The position numbers and the translations under genes are program-made. 40,621 bases of DNA from Clostridia bacterium. Lineage in GTDB: Bacteria > Bacillota > DSM-521 > Neomoorellales > SLTJ01. This document shows, piece after piece, positions 24,606 to 32,879 of the stretch. Each line of letters begins with the position of its first letter. Position 1 is the stretch's first letter. The notes beneath the pieces were generated by a model. It saw nothing but the letters and a program-made list of their open reading frames with translations. It ran no database searches and was not told the origin of the DNA. Where the stretch lies: the NCBI GenBank assembly GCA_004347685.1, contig SLTJ01000024.1, positions 1 through 40,621 on the forward strand. The letters run 5' to 3'.

Positions 24606-25910
24606 TCACAGCCATAAATTACTGTGGCGGCCGCTCCGATCAGGCTGGCCATTGCCCAGAAGCACCGCCAGGCCTTCGTCAAGCATGGCGGTCAGGAGAG
24701 GGATATCCACCAGGCGCCTTTTCCCTTCGTGCAGGACCACAGCCACAGCCAGGGCCTGGCGGCTTTCTCTTTCCTCCCCAGTCACGTAAAAAATGTAGGC
24801 TGTCTCTTCCAGCCGCCGGATGAATACCTGGCGAAAATCGCTGTCCATGATTTTCTCCAGGGCATTGGCGCGGATCCTTTCCTCCTGTTCCGCCCTGGCC
24901 AGCTCGTTGATCCAGACCGGGCTGTTTTTCCTTTCCTGCAGTTGTCGGGCGGCATCGGCCAGCGGTTCCCGAGGCAAAGTCCAGCCATACATCAAATCCG
25001 TCTGTAGGAGCTCGCCGGATCCGGACAGCAGCAGGGACATTTGCGCGGTAATTTCTTCGGCAGGCAAATAAGCGTATATCGGGGGGACGAGACGTTCCTC
25101 CCTCTCACCCAGCCAGAGCCGGGCCAGACTAAATTTCCGGGGCAACGGCCTCCCCGACTGCCGGTTCCGGTCTGCGTATTCCCAGATCAACCGGCGGCAG
25201 TATTCGGGGTCAATGTCAACGTAAGCGGTATCGCCAGCGGCCAGCAACATCTCCCTGGTTACCGCGTATTCCTGACGGCTGCCCTTCAGCACCTCACAGT
25301 CCAGGATACCAGTCATATCGTTTACCAGGAGGTTGATGATCTGCAGAGCACCGCCCGGAAGCCTAGCCGCAAAGTAAAGTATCCTTCCGCCAGAGGAATC
25401 GAACTGGGATACCATGGCCGCGTATGGGGATCGGGCACGGGATTTCGTGGTTTCCGGGGAGGTTTTTCTCGGTGGCACGGTAACCGGCGCAAGACCGATA
25501 GATTTGAGGCGGTGGAGGGAGCGGCGTAACTCCTTGGCCACGGCTTTATCCACCTGCCCTTGGGCCAGGACCGCAATGATGGCTTCCCCGGCGGCCTGGC
25601 GGCGACAATCACCCAGGGCCCGGGCCGCTATCAAGGCTAGGTCGCGGTCAAGGCTTGAGACCAAGCGCTGCAGCACTTCCAGCGAAGCCTGATCGCTGCT
25701 GCCGGTCAGGTAACGGATGGCTTCAGTGGCCAGGGCCGGAGAAGTCTTCAATGTTTCTATGGCCGCCTCCGTAGTTGTCTCGTCCAGGTCTTTCAGCCTT
25801 GCAGCCAACTGGCCGGCGCTATCCCCTTCTTCTGCCCTGGCCGTCCAATTACCTGTCTGTCCGGAGTCCTCCGGGGTCCCACAGTTCATGTCTTCGGGGG
25901 TATGGGGCAT
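24606..25910 (-). CDS. HEAT-like repeat protein of unknown function
   Basis: I do not recognise a characterised family. Residues 30 to about 125 look like three or four HEAT/armadillo-type helix pairs (ETLKTSPALATEAIRYLTG, LEVLQRLVSSLDRDLALIAARALG, AGEAIIAVLAQGQVDKAVAKELRRSL, each shown by its helical Leu/Ala spacing). The remaining 280 residues are mixed alpha/beta with GRILYFAARLPGGALQIINLLVND and an acidic helical end. No signal peptide or membrane segment is seen. AAAGGAG lies eight bases before the ATG at 25910. The upstream neighbours are a tRNA and an inverted-repeat element. Confidence 0.6.
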   Translation of the reverse strand: MPHTPEDMNCGTPEDSGQTGNWTARAEEGDSAGQLAARLKDLDETTTEAAIETLKTSPALATEAIRYLTGSSDQASLEVLQRLVSSLDRDLALIAARALGDCRRQAAGEAIIAVLAQGQVDKAVAKELRRSLHRLKSIGLAPVTVPPRKTSPETTKSRARSPYAAMVSQFDSSGGRILYFAARLPGGALQIINLLVNDMTGILDCEVLKGSRQEYAVTREMLLAAGDTAYVDIDPEYCRRLIWEYADRNRQSGRPLPRKFSLARLWLGEREERLVPPIYAYLPAEEITAQMSLLLSGSGELLQTDLMYGWTLPREPLADAARQLQERKNSPVWINELARAEQEERIRANALEKIMDSDFRQVFIRRLEETAYIFYVTGEERESRQALAVAVVLHEGKRRLVDIPLLTAMLDEGLAVLLGNGQPDRSGRHSNLWL

Positions 25911-25950
25911 AGATTACTCTCCTTTTGGCACCCTTGATCTTATCCTAGAC

Positions 25951-26085
25951 GTAACTACTCAGCCTCCATACCGGTCGGAGGTCGGGCGGCGAACGACTGA
26001 AGACGCCAGCCGGGTTATCAGCCTTCGTGAAAGTGACGGGGAGGCCGCTGATAGCGGCTGTGATAGCGGTGGCCTGAGCAGTTAC
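25951..26085. repeat. 135-bp element with terminal inverted repeats (MITE-like or structured RNA)
   Basis: The left end GTAACTACTCAG and the right end CTGAGCAGTTAC are inverted repeats matching at 11 of 12 bases. The interior has a smaller hairpin (GCCGCT with AGCGGC near 26044-26056). The same left end occurs at 44-60 of this window. No transposase lies nearby. It sits between the HEAT-like gene and tRNA-Leu. Confidence 0.5.
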
Positions 26086-26098
26086 TTTTGATTTTCCT

Positions 26099-26183
26099 TG
26101 GTGCGGGTGGGGGGATTTGAACCCCCACGGGGGAAGCCCACCAGATCCTAAGTCTGGCGCGTCTGCCGTTCCGCCACACCCGC
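26099..26183 (-). tRNA. tRNA-Leu, anticodon TAG
   Basis: The 85-base gene has a perfect acceptor stem GCGGGTG/CACCCGC, discriminator A and an encoded CCA. The anticodon stem is CCAGA/TCTGG with loop CTTAGGA, and there is a long variable arm as expected of Leu. It reads CUA codons and others by wobble. Confidence 0.95.
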
Positions 26184-26240
26184 ACTGGGTGCCGTATACT
26201 AAAAAAGCCACAAGCGGCTGCGGCTTCTTCTAGCTTTCTC

Positions 26241-26290
26241 TGGTGAGCCATCGGGGACTAGAACCCCGGACACCAGGATTAAAAGTCCGA
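26241..26290 (-). pseudogene. 3' half of a tRNA-Lys (TTT) gene
   Basis: On the minus strand the sequence runs from the anticodon loop CTTTTAA through the 3' anticodon strand, a proper T arm (CGGGG-TTCTAGT-CCCCG), ATGGCTC, discriminator A and CCA. The matching 5' half (GAGCCAT acceptor and D arm) is absent from the sequence upstream. A displaced tRNA 3' end is the usual scar where an integrative element has recombined into a tRNA gene. The accessory island starts directly on its right. Confidence 0.7.
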
Positions 26291-26834
26291 CGGGAACGCC
26301 GTGCCGGGTCACACCCGCGAAGCCTTGTCACACCTAAACTTGCGGCCCGGCGTTTAAGCCATTTCGTCAGGACCACAGGACTAGCCCCTCTACGTCTTGA
26401 AATGACTTCGACGTCCACCTTTATTTTCCTCCTGTGTCCCAAAAAAATTCAAGTCACGCGCAGAGGGCGGCTGGTGCAAGCCACCTTTCTCCACACCGGA
26501 TGCCACACTCCCGGCAGCCCCGCGAGGCACCGCATACCCGGTGGCCCCGGCGCTATTCCACTCCTTCACGACTTTCTTAGAATAGAGCTTGAAGCCGTTG
26601 ACGGCGTGGTTGAAGGTGTAGATATCAACAAAGTCCAAAGCCCTGATATCCTCGTCCCTTAGAACTACACCACGGATATATATATATTACTACGTTTTCG
26701 GCGTAAAGCAAGTGCCAATTTATGAGGTACGCATAACCGACGTCGTCCACCGAGATGTTGACCATGAGAGCCATCATGATTAACTAGCCACATCGGGATC
26801 AGCCTGTTCGTTAACCGTCAATGCGCACGCATAG
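26291..26834. other. 544-bp stretch without a supportable gene, at the island edge
   Basis: The only coding-like piece is on the minus strand around 26550-26660, with RDEDIRALDFVDIY and FNHAVNGFKLYSKK. It runs from a TAA at about 26695 and loses coding character near 26540. I cannot assign it. It may be the remnant of a gene cut when the island formed. An (AT)n run lies at 26678-26690. Confidence 0.35.
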
Positions 26835-27599
26835 TTACCAGTGCTTCTTATCAATTCGCAGCATTACTAGCTCGTCGTCCAGGCCGTGGCGTAACAGGTC
26901 AAGACGAGGAGACGTTGCCAGCAGACTCTCCTCGGCTAAATGCTTGATACGAAACGGAAACAGGCCCGTACTCTCTACCAAATCCTTCAGTGGTGCACAT
27001 CCATTAGCTCGAGTATGTAAAGATGCTTCAATCAACCACGAGGCAATTTGGGGATTCTCAATGGGCACAGACAGCCCCTGGCTGTAAACTCCTTTTGTAC
27101 CTTTTTCGCTGAGCACGCCCCAATCAATAAAAGATCGTAGCACGCGGCGGGCTGCTCTGGATACCGTCTCCCGCTCCCCGTACTGCTCCTTTATACGACG
27201 TTGGATGTGAGCTGCGGTTGCCGAACCTTGGAGTTTCAGGAAACGGCCAACGTGGCTCGCTATTGACGCCCAAAACGGGTAGACAGCCATGACCATTCCC
27301 CAATGAACCGCTATGCGGTCTGTGCGAGGAATACTCTTGAGCAGTTCAAGGCCGTCAACTCGCAGGGCCTCGAGTTCATGCGGGACATTGAGCCAAACCT
27401 TCATCAGGATCGTAATAATCTTCTCGCGGTTACCGCGCTCGGCTTCGCCACCTATGGACACCTTGTCCTTTAGGAGTTCCTGCAATGTTTCATTGATGGC
27501 GGATTTATCGGCGCCGGCCAGGACGAGGTTCGCGGTCATTTCCAGCCACTCCAGGCGAACTCGCTGACTAAAACCAATCTGTTTTGCCCGGCTGCTCAT
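26835..27599 (-). CDS. Unidentified protein encoded with PglZ (possible BREX-type accessory protein)
   Basis: The 254-residue protein is mostly helical. A segment HIQRRIKEQYGERETVSRAARRVLRSFIDWGVL (seen as HIQRRIKEQYG then VSRAARRVLRSF) looks like a winged-helix region, placed as in the small BrxA-like partners of BREX loci, but I cannot confirm the family. Its ATG overlaps the pglZ stop as ATGA, so the two are translated together. It is the last gene of the pglZ transcript. Its frame is intact although the upstream helicase is broken. Confidence 0.5.
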   Translation of the reverse strand: MSSRAKQIGFSQRVRLEWLEMTANLVLAGADKSAINETLQELLKDKVSIGGEAERGNREKIITILMKVWLNVPHELEALRVDGLELLKSIPRTDRIAVHWGMVMAVYPFWASIASHVGRFLKLQGSATAAHIQRRIKEQYGERETVSRAARRVLRSFIDWGVLSEKGTKGVYSQGLSVPIENPQIASWLIEASLHTRANGCAPLKDLVESTGLFPFRIKHLAEESLLATSPRLDLLRHGLDDELVMLRIDKKHW

Positions 27600-29671
27600 G
27601 TGTTCTTCCTTTCGATCTGTACAAGAGGAACGATAGTTTCCTCAATGGAAATACCGCCGTGACTGACAATACGTTCTCCCTCGCGGACAAATGCCTTCCG
27701 GGCCGGGGCAATAAGAGGAAGGAAGGTATCCGGTAGGCCTACCGGTTCCCATAAAGCGGCTGAAAAACGCTCCTTTACCTTATCCCGAAGAAGCTTATCG
27801 GAATAGACACGAACCCGCTCACCACGCAGATCGGCCACCGCCCCTTCAGCAGGACATCCACAACCTTCAGCTTCAATATTGCCGTGGTCGGAAGTCAAGA
27901 AAACATTAAAACCTCGATCCAGCAAGAGGTCCAAAAGCTCAGCCATGTAAGGTTGCTGTGCCCACTGGCGCACTTGATTATGCATGCCAGCAGTCCCCAG
28001 TTCCATACCATGCATAATTTTATCTACCGTGTCAATAACCAGTCCGGCAACGGTCACCTTGGGACGGGAGATCAGTTCTTCGATGCGCTCTAGGCTACCG
28101 TCACCCAACCCCTTGGCGTAAACGACCTCGTTTAAGGAAAACCCTTGATCCGCCCAGAACTGCGTCCAAAGAGGCTGTTCTTTATCGGTGGTCTGGAGGC
28201 TGTTCGGAAAAAAGATGGGAGGCTTGCCAGCGAAGGCAGCCTGACGCGAGACCGATGTGAGCGATGGGATCCATGCAAACACTGTGTTTTCGCGGAAGCG
28301 GAAATTGGGTCGCCGCGTCGCCAGCGCCTCTCGAACAACAATCCATTGGTCAAGTGAAAGCCCATCCACCACGAGCAGAGCGATCTTTGCTGGTGGTGAT
28401 GAGTAATGAGGACTGAGTAATGAGCGGGCGAGGAAGCGTGGAATGTGGTGGAGCATCACGGGCGGAGTGGCCGGAAGGTTGATCAATCCGGCGTACCGCT
28501 TTACCACCCAAGACAAAAACCGCTTATCGACCATTTCCGTTAGCGGGGTTACGTGTTCTTCGCATCCGGCAAGAACCTCTCTATCGCTCATCACCCATAC
28601 CTCATCACTCATCACTTTCTTGAGTTCCGCCCACCCACGGGCAAAGTGGAACCACTCCCCGTGTCTAGCGTCTTCGGCCGGAACGGAGGACCGGAGGTTC
28701 TCGATGAGTTTAGTCAGGCGACAGCGCCTGTCTTCAGCTTGATCGGTTCGAACACCTATGCTAACCCAGGTCTTAGAAAGCGTGTCCGCATGCTCGTGGG
28801 ATACGGAATGCAAAAGCCCCTCCAGGAACAGATTGTCCATGTAAACCCGAATGTCATGGTGGTCAAAAGGGAGATCAAGGGGACCACCGATTGCTAAGCG
28901 GTATGGCTTTTTGTCCTCCCGCACAGTAGTTTCCTTTTTTTCCGCCACGCGGTCAAGAAAGACCGGCCAGCGCTCTTGGAGAAACGTAAAGAAAGCCTCC
29001 CGGTCCGGGACGATAGTTTCCAGCGGCCAGTCGTCAAAGGTATTGTTATGACGCAGAAGCTGGATGAATCGTTCGTCGAGAACACCCGGTATGCGCTGTG
29101 CACGGTAATGGCGCCGAAGCAGCACACGGAGCAGATCGGTTGGCTGCTTGATGAGCTCGGGTGCAATTTCAAAGACGTGCCGGAGAACGAACTCCTTCGT
29201 GGCGTTGTCCCCGAGCTCTCCAGGCGCGTGTCTTCTCTGGGCATCATATAAGGCATCAAGGTCACCACGGTCCAAGGCTGTTACAACCGGGTAGCTGAGA
29301 TTAGGGAAGATGTCGCCAAGGCTAAAAGAGAGCCTACGGCCCGCTTGCAGCAGATCAAACGGCAAATAGCCCAAATCGCTGGCTTGGGCTCGCATTACAA
29401 CCACCAGGTCTGTCTGTTCGCCCCGATCCCAACGGGAACGGAACTTCGATTCATAGGCATAGCGAAAAGCGACGTGATCTTCGAAGGTAATCAGCTCAAA
29501 GCCCCGCTCCCGAATGCTTTCGAGAATCCTTTCCTCCAGCAGGAGAGCGTCCGGGTCGGCCACAAGGGTGAGCCGTGTGACCTTGGGGGTAAACTCCCGC
29601 AGAATCTGACTGCGCCAGGATTCTGCGGGAAGTGATGAGTGATGAGTAATGGGTGATGAGTTATTGCTCAT
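27596..29671 (-). CDS. pglZ: PglZ-domain phosphatase-like protein of a BREX-like defence locus
   Basis: The 691-residue protein has a helical N-terminal half and a C-terminal alkaline-phosphatase-like PglZ domain. Metal-site segments are ALLVVDGLSLDQW, IPSLTSVSRQAAFAGKPP, FLTSDHGNIEAEGCG and, near the end, SHGGISIEETIVPLVQ. PglZ is the core protein of BREX phage-defence systems. Length and the neighbouring SNF2-type helicase recall BREX type 3. No BrxC, methylase or BrxL is in the window, and the helicase is destroyed, so the system is probably not functional as a whole. The first codons and two internal stretches (near 28396-28424 and 28586-28618) consist of dispersed heptamer repeats translated as SSPITHHSS or VMSDEVWVMSD. 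Confidence 0.8.
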   Translation of the reverse strand: MSNNSSPITHHSSLPAESWRSQILREFTPKVTRLTLVADPDALLLEERILESIRERGFELITFEDHVAFRYAYESKFRSRWDRGEQTDLVVVMRAQASDLGYLPFDLLQAGRRLSFSLGDIFPNLSYPVVTALDRGDLDALYDAQRRHAPGELGDNATKEFVLRHVFEIAPELIKQPTDLLRVLLRRHYRAQRIPGVLDERFIQLLRHNNTFDDWPLETIVPDREAFFTFLQERWPVFLDRVAEKKETTVREDKKPYRLAIGGPLDLPFDHHDIRVYMDNLFLEGLLHSVSHEHADTLSKTWVSIGVRTDQAEDRRCRLTKLIENLRSSVPAEDARHGEWFHFARGWAELKKVMSDEVWVMSDREVLAGCEEHVTPLTEMVDKRFLSWVVKRYAGLINLPATPPVMLHHIPRFLARSLLSPHYSSPPAKIALLVVDGLSLDQWIVVREALATRRPNFRFRENTVFAWIPSLTSVSRQAAFAGKPPIFFPNSLQTTDKEQPLWTQFWADQGFSLNEVVYAKGLGDGSLERIEELISRPKVTVAGLVIDTVDKIMHGMELGTAGMHNQVRQWAQQPYMAELLDLLLDRGFNVFLTSDHGNIEAEGCGCPAEGAVADLRGERVRVYSDKLLRDKVKERFSAALWEPVGLPDTFLPLIAPARKAFVREGERIVSHGGISIEETIVPLVQIERKNT

Positions 29672-30547
29672 TTTGCGTCACGCCTCTTTTCAACGGAAAC
29701 TCGAAGGCCGCCGACAATGCGTCCTGTCTCTATTGCCAGGTTCATCAACTCATCGAAACGCTGTTCGTCTAAATATCCAGCATCCGAGGCAACATAAAGT
29801 TGGGATCGCACTTCAGCGCATGAAGACCCCCTCACTCATTACTCGCAAAATCAGTAAAGGTACCATTTCGGGATAGGCTTGGGCTCTATGTTCCATTTGC
29901 TCCTGAAAGTTTTGTTCTTCCTGGACAAGGAGGTTCAGGCGGTAACTGCGGACCTGCGGCAGGCCGATTCGCTGTATGGCTTTGCGCCGTGCCGCAAAGG
30001 CGTATTCCGCTTTCTCTCGCTCGCGGGCGATGCGAGCCCGGTGTTCTTGCATAAGCGCCTCGTAAATAGGCTTCCCGTGTTCCTCCGCTGCCTCTTGCAG
30101 TTGCGCAAAGGCATCTTGAGAAGACTTGCCGTCAAGAACGGAGTGGACGGTTGGGTCAGCCACCAGTAGCTGATCCCAGATATGCCTGGCTGTAGGGGTA
30201 TAAACCTTGCCGCTGTCAGCAAGGAACAGAGGCATAATCCTCCGACGGCTCCACTCCGAAGTAGCGATAGAGATCCGCCAAAGGGACCAGACCCCTTGAA
30301 TTTCCCGGGCGAGTCCTGGGATCGACACAATAGGAACCGGCTGCCCCGGAACAAAGCGGGGAAGACGCATCGCCAAACCCCGGATGCGGGGCTCTTCGAG
30401 CCCCAAGTGATGAGTTCTGAGTGATGAGGACTGGGTGAAAGAACCTTCCATGGTTTTGCCGTCTGGCCAGGTGAGCCGCCAGACATTGTGAATGCCTTCA
30501 TTCCGGATAAGTTCGGCCTTTGCCTTATACTCATCACTCATCACTTT
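28396..30547. repeat. Six dispersed clusters of an ACTCATC/ACTCATT heptamer repeat
   Basis: Clusters lie at 28396-28424, 28586-28618, 29631-29671, 29829-29845, 30415-30435 and 30529-30547. They occur in either orientation, each 2-5 units long. All are within the pglZ and helicase sequences, where they add in-frame Ser/His or Met/Ser/Asp-rich peptides. I noticed none elsewhere in the window. Confidence 0.65.
29668..29835 (-). pseudogene. C-terminal fragment of a four-helix-bundle (23S rRNA IVP-type) protein
   Basis: The 55-codon frame between the helicase and pglZ reads AEVRSQLYVASDAGYLDEQ, then FDELMNLAIETGRIVGGLRV. This is the last two helices of the TIGR02436-type four-helix bundle family. 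Two stop codons lie directly upstream in frame, inside a heptamer-repeat cluster (29829-29845), so the N-terminal half is lost. Its stop overlaps the pglZ start as ATGA, so the intact gene was once the translational partner of pglZ. Confidence 0.6.
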
Positions 30548-31681
30548 CGCCACATCACTCCTGGATCGAAGCCATGTCACCGTCATGGTTTCGATCCAGT
30601 GGGGTAAGGGATGGGCAAGAAGCCGTTGGGCTTCCCCTGGGTCCAGGTCTTCCGGTATTCCTAGCACCAGTGCAGTCTCACGGGACTCCCTTACCTGTTC
30701 TTGAAGTCGTGTGACCACGTTATCCACGGATTCTTCGACCTTGTCGGGATTTAAAATCGCCTCGATATATAGTTCATCGAACATTCGACCGGCCTGGGCC
30801 GAATCGAGAACATCGCCGGTCTTGTCGATGCCGAACTCTTCGAAGATGACGGCCAGCTTCTGCTCCAGGACCTCTTGTACCCGGTGTTCAACAGAATGCT
30901 CAAATACGAAGTTGATTGCGCGAACCGTATGCGTCTGACCGATACGGTCCACCCGGCCTATCCGCTGCTCGAGCCGCATCGGGTTCCAGGGAATATCGTA
31001 GTTGATTACCACATGGCAAAACTGAAGGTTCAAGCCTTCCCCACCGGCGTCAGTGGAGATGAGGATGCGAGCCTCGTGGGCAAATGCTTCCTGAACCCGT
31101 TTCCGTTCCTCCATATTCATGGAGCCATTGAGACAGACTACCGCGAACCCTCGCTCGCTCAAGAATTGCCGCAGCATCTCCTGCGTGGGAACGAACTCAG
31201 TAAACACGAGCACCTTGAGTTCGGGATCGCCTTACTCAGCCTGAAGGCGGTATATCCACTCGAGCAGCGCCTCCGCCTTCGCATCGGTCCCGGTCTGCTC
31301 GCAGCGAGCCGCGGCTTCCAAAAGCATTTTCACCTCGGCACGCTCGTTCTTGAGCGCCCTGAGGCGGGTGTGTAGCCGCGCTTCCAACTGCTCCTGGCCG
31401 TCCAGTTCGGCCCATTCATCTTCGGAGTAGAGAGAGAAAATGGTTAATTGCTCCTGGGGGTCGGAAAGTGCTTCAAGCCGCTTCTCGAGCGTCATCCGGA
31501 TTGCGCTCGTGCTGGACACCACCAGGCGCTGCATCAGGGTCATCAGGAAGCCAATGTAACTGCGCTTTTCCCTGATGGCCTGGTTATATCCCTCGCGGAC
31601 ATATTCCGTGACGGCCTCGTAAAGGAGTTGCTGAGTACGGTGTCGCGCTTCCCAGGATACCGGGGCAAGCTGCACGTGCAT
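29813..31681 (-). pseudogene. C-terminal two thirds of an SNF2/DEAD-like helicase, interrupted by a TAA codon
   Basis: From 31681 the frame encodes a helical linker (LLYEAVTEYVREGYNQA, IGFLMTLMQRL) and ends at TAA 31232 after YRLQAE. The same frame continues with GDPELKVLVFTEFVPTQEML and the helicase C-terminal motifs: MNMEERKRVQEAF, ISTDAGGEGLNLQF and RLEQRIGRVDRIGQTH. A long C-terminal region follows, to 29813. The Walker A domain is missing on the 5' side, where IS21-type DNA begins. This helicase belongs with pglZ (compare BrxHII-type proteins). Two lesions, loss of the ATPase lobe and the nonsense codon, make it inactive. Heptamer repeats occur inside it. Confidence 0.8.
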
Positions 31682-31689
31682 TCGCTAAA

Positions 31690-32010
31690 ATAAAAGTGAG
31701 CCATTTTGGCTCAGATTGATAATATCAAAGTGAGCCACCCAGGCACCAGAATTGCGCGTAGTGATATTGTCAAACTGAGCCATCTGGGCCGATTTTGCTA
31801 TTGTAAACTGAGCCACTTCCCCAAAACCCCTGTATACTGGAGGAAAAGCTCATAGTAGCAGGGGGTAGGAAAGGGAGTGATCAGCATAAGCCTTTACGAA
31901 CAAATAAGACACCTATATGCGGTAGAAAAGCTTTCTCAACGAGCCATAGCCCGCAAGTTGGGTATTTCCCGCAATACGGTGAAACGTTACTGCCAGGGCG
32001 AGAACATGCC
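31690..32010 (+). mobile_element. Left-end remnant of an IS21-family element
   Basis: Four copies of a TGAGCCA-containing repeat (near 31696, 31730, 31775 and 31808) make the multiple terminal repeats typical of IS21 ends. They are followed by the start of istA. Everything downstream of the first ~45 istA codons is gone. The element lies inside the helicase, between its N-terminal stub and its C-terminal part. Confidence 0.7.
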
Positions 32011-32089
32011 CTGGGAGGACGCGGCAGAAAACCTCACCCCAGAGGCTCTCCACCTCAATGATCTTGCCGGCCTCGCCTCTATTTTGTAG
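31877..32089 (+). pseudogene. istA: Truncated istA (IS21 transposase N-terminus)
   Basis: From the GTG at 31877 the product begins with a helix-turn-helix (YEQIRHLYAVEKLSQRA, ARKLGISRNTVKRYC), the DNA-binding start of IstA. After MPWE, near 32008, the sequence matches the opposite strand of the helicase stub, so the remaining 25 codons are not transposase. The DDE catalytic domain and istB are missing. Confidence 0.7.
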
Positions 32090-32119
32090 CCACACCCAAT
32101 CCCCGTGTCTGTGGATCAA
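32010..32119 (-). pseudogene. N-terminal stub of an SNF2-type helicase (first version)
   Basis: A TTG at 32119 with GGAGG eight bases upstream opens a frame reading HGDWVWLQNRGEAGKIIEV, then ESLWGEVFCRVLPG, before it runs into IS21 DNA. The same kind of N-terminal barrel is seen in the stub at 32880-33215, but the two differ at about half of their residues, so they come from two different helicase genes. Confidence 0.55.
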
Positions 32120-32180
32120 GAAAAGTTCCTCCAGCTCTCCGGCAGTAAAATTATCGCCGCTAGTAATGTAACCGGCGGTT

Positions 32181-32579
32181 CTAACGTTCAGCGACTTTTT
32201 CAGGGTTTAAGGCTATGGAGGCGGGAAAATCTTTGAGATTCGACGTGACTACCTTCTTCCCCTGGACCGCCGCTGTAGCAGCGATGAAGCTATCGGCCAT
32301 GCCCATAACCTTGCCCTTTGCTGCCCATTCCCGCCTTAACGTTGCGGCGGCTTCAGCGATTTCGCGGTTGATAGGGATGATTTCCCAGTTTTCGAGAAGG
32401 GACTTAATTGTATTCTGGGCCTTGGCTGTCCGTGCTGCAGTCAAGAGTTCATGGTATATTATTACATTGGTAAAGGCGGCCCCGGATAATATCGTTTCTT
32501 CCAGCCATGCTGTAACTCTTGACGAAAGCCTTCCGGTGAGGTGGTCAATTAACACACAGGTGTCTATCAAATATCCCAT
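32181..32579 (-). CDS. vapC: VapC-type PIN-domain toxin
   Basis: The 132-residue protein is a PIN-domain ribonuclease. YLIDTCVLIDHLTGR carries the first catalytic Asp, the E of IIYHELL is the second acidic residue, and MGMADSFIAATA gives the third Asp; SNLKDF follows near the end. VapC toxins cut RNA, often tRNA or rRNA. It overlaps the antitoxin gene by 13 bases, as expected of a vapBC operon. The pair sits between two helicase fragments and looks like an insertion into the decayed defence locus. Confidence 0.88.
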   Translation of the reverse strand: MGYLIDTCVLIDHLTGRLSSRVTAWLEETILSGAAFTNVIIYHELLTAARTAKAQNTIKSLLENWEIIPINREIAEAAATLRREWAAKGKVMGMADSFIAATAAVQGKKVVTSNLKDFPASIALNPEKVAER

Positions 32580-32839
32580 GGCAAGACCATCCTATCCTTG
32601 TCGCGTACTTTTTCAACCCATTCCGCTCCTGTGCTTGAGGCCCATTCAGGCGCATCCTCGGGAGCTAAGGCCCCTTGGGTTTCTTTGAAGGATTTCACTT
32701 GCATCTCACGGCGCAATTTTTCAGCCACCGCATCGACAATAAAACTGTTACGGTTGACACCATGGGATTTAAGATATGCGGCCATTTGGTCCACCATTCC
32801 CGCTGGAAACCTGATGTGGAGCATTCTTGTCTCAGACAT
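32567..32839 (-). CDS. vapB: VapB-type antitoxin (ribbon-helix-helix)
   Basis: The 90-residue protein starts with a ribbon-helix-helix domain (MLHIRFPAGMVDQMAAYLK, then NRNSFIVDAVAEKL) and ends with an acidic/aromatic tail that would wrap the toxin. I start at ATG 32839 because AGGGGGTG lies seven bases upstream; an open frame extends to 32923 but covers helicase debris. A perfect palindrome lies 14 bases before the start, probably its own operator. Confidence 0.82.
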   Translation of the reverse strand: MSETRMLHIRFPAGMVDQMAAYLKSHGVNRNSFIVDAVAEKLRREMQVKSFKETQGALAPEDAPEWASSTGAEWVEKVRDKDRMVLPWDI

Positions 32840-32852
32840 ACTGTAACACCCC

Positions 32853-32874
32853 CTGTTATATAAGAATATAACAG
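32853..32874. promoter_or_regulatory. Operator palindrome of vapBC
   Basis: Arms CTGTTATAT and ATATAACAG are perfect inverted repeats around four bases (AAGA). They overlap the likely -10 region (TTATAT) just before vapB, which suits autorepression by a ribbon-helix-helix antitoxin. Confidence 0.65.
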
Positions 32875-32879
32875 ATACC

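Noticed and set aside
26390-26638. An 82-residue minus-strand frame near the tRNA-Lys fragment
   Set aside because: Only its first ~35 codons look coding and no start or family is recognisable; the rest is random in composition.
28396-30547. Short repeats as a possible CRISPR array
   Set aside because: Units are 7 bases, spacing is irregular and they lie inside genes. I found no array with regular repeats and spacers anywhere in the window.
29813-31213. Intact helicase starting at the GTG at 31213
   Set aside because: The same frame continues upstream across a TAA with matching helicase sequence, and the ATPase lobe is missing.
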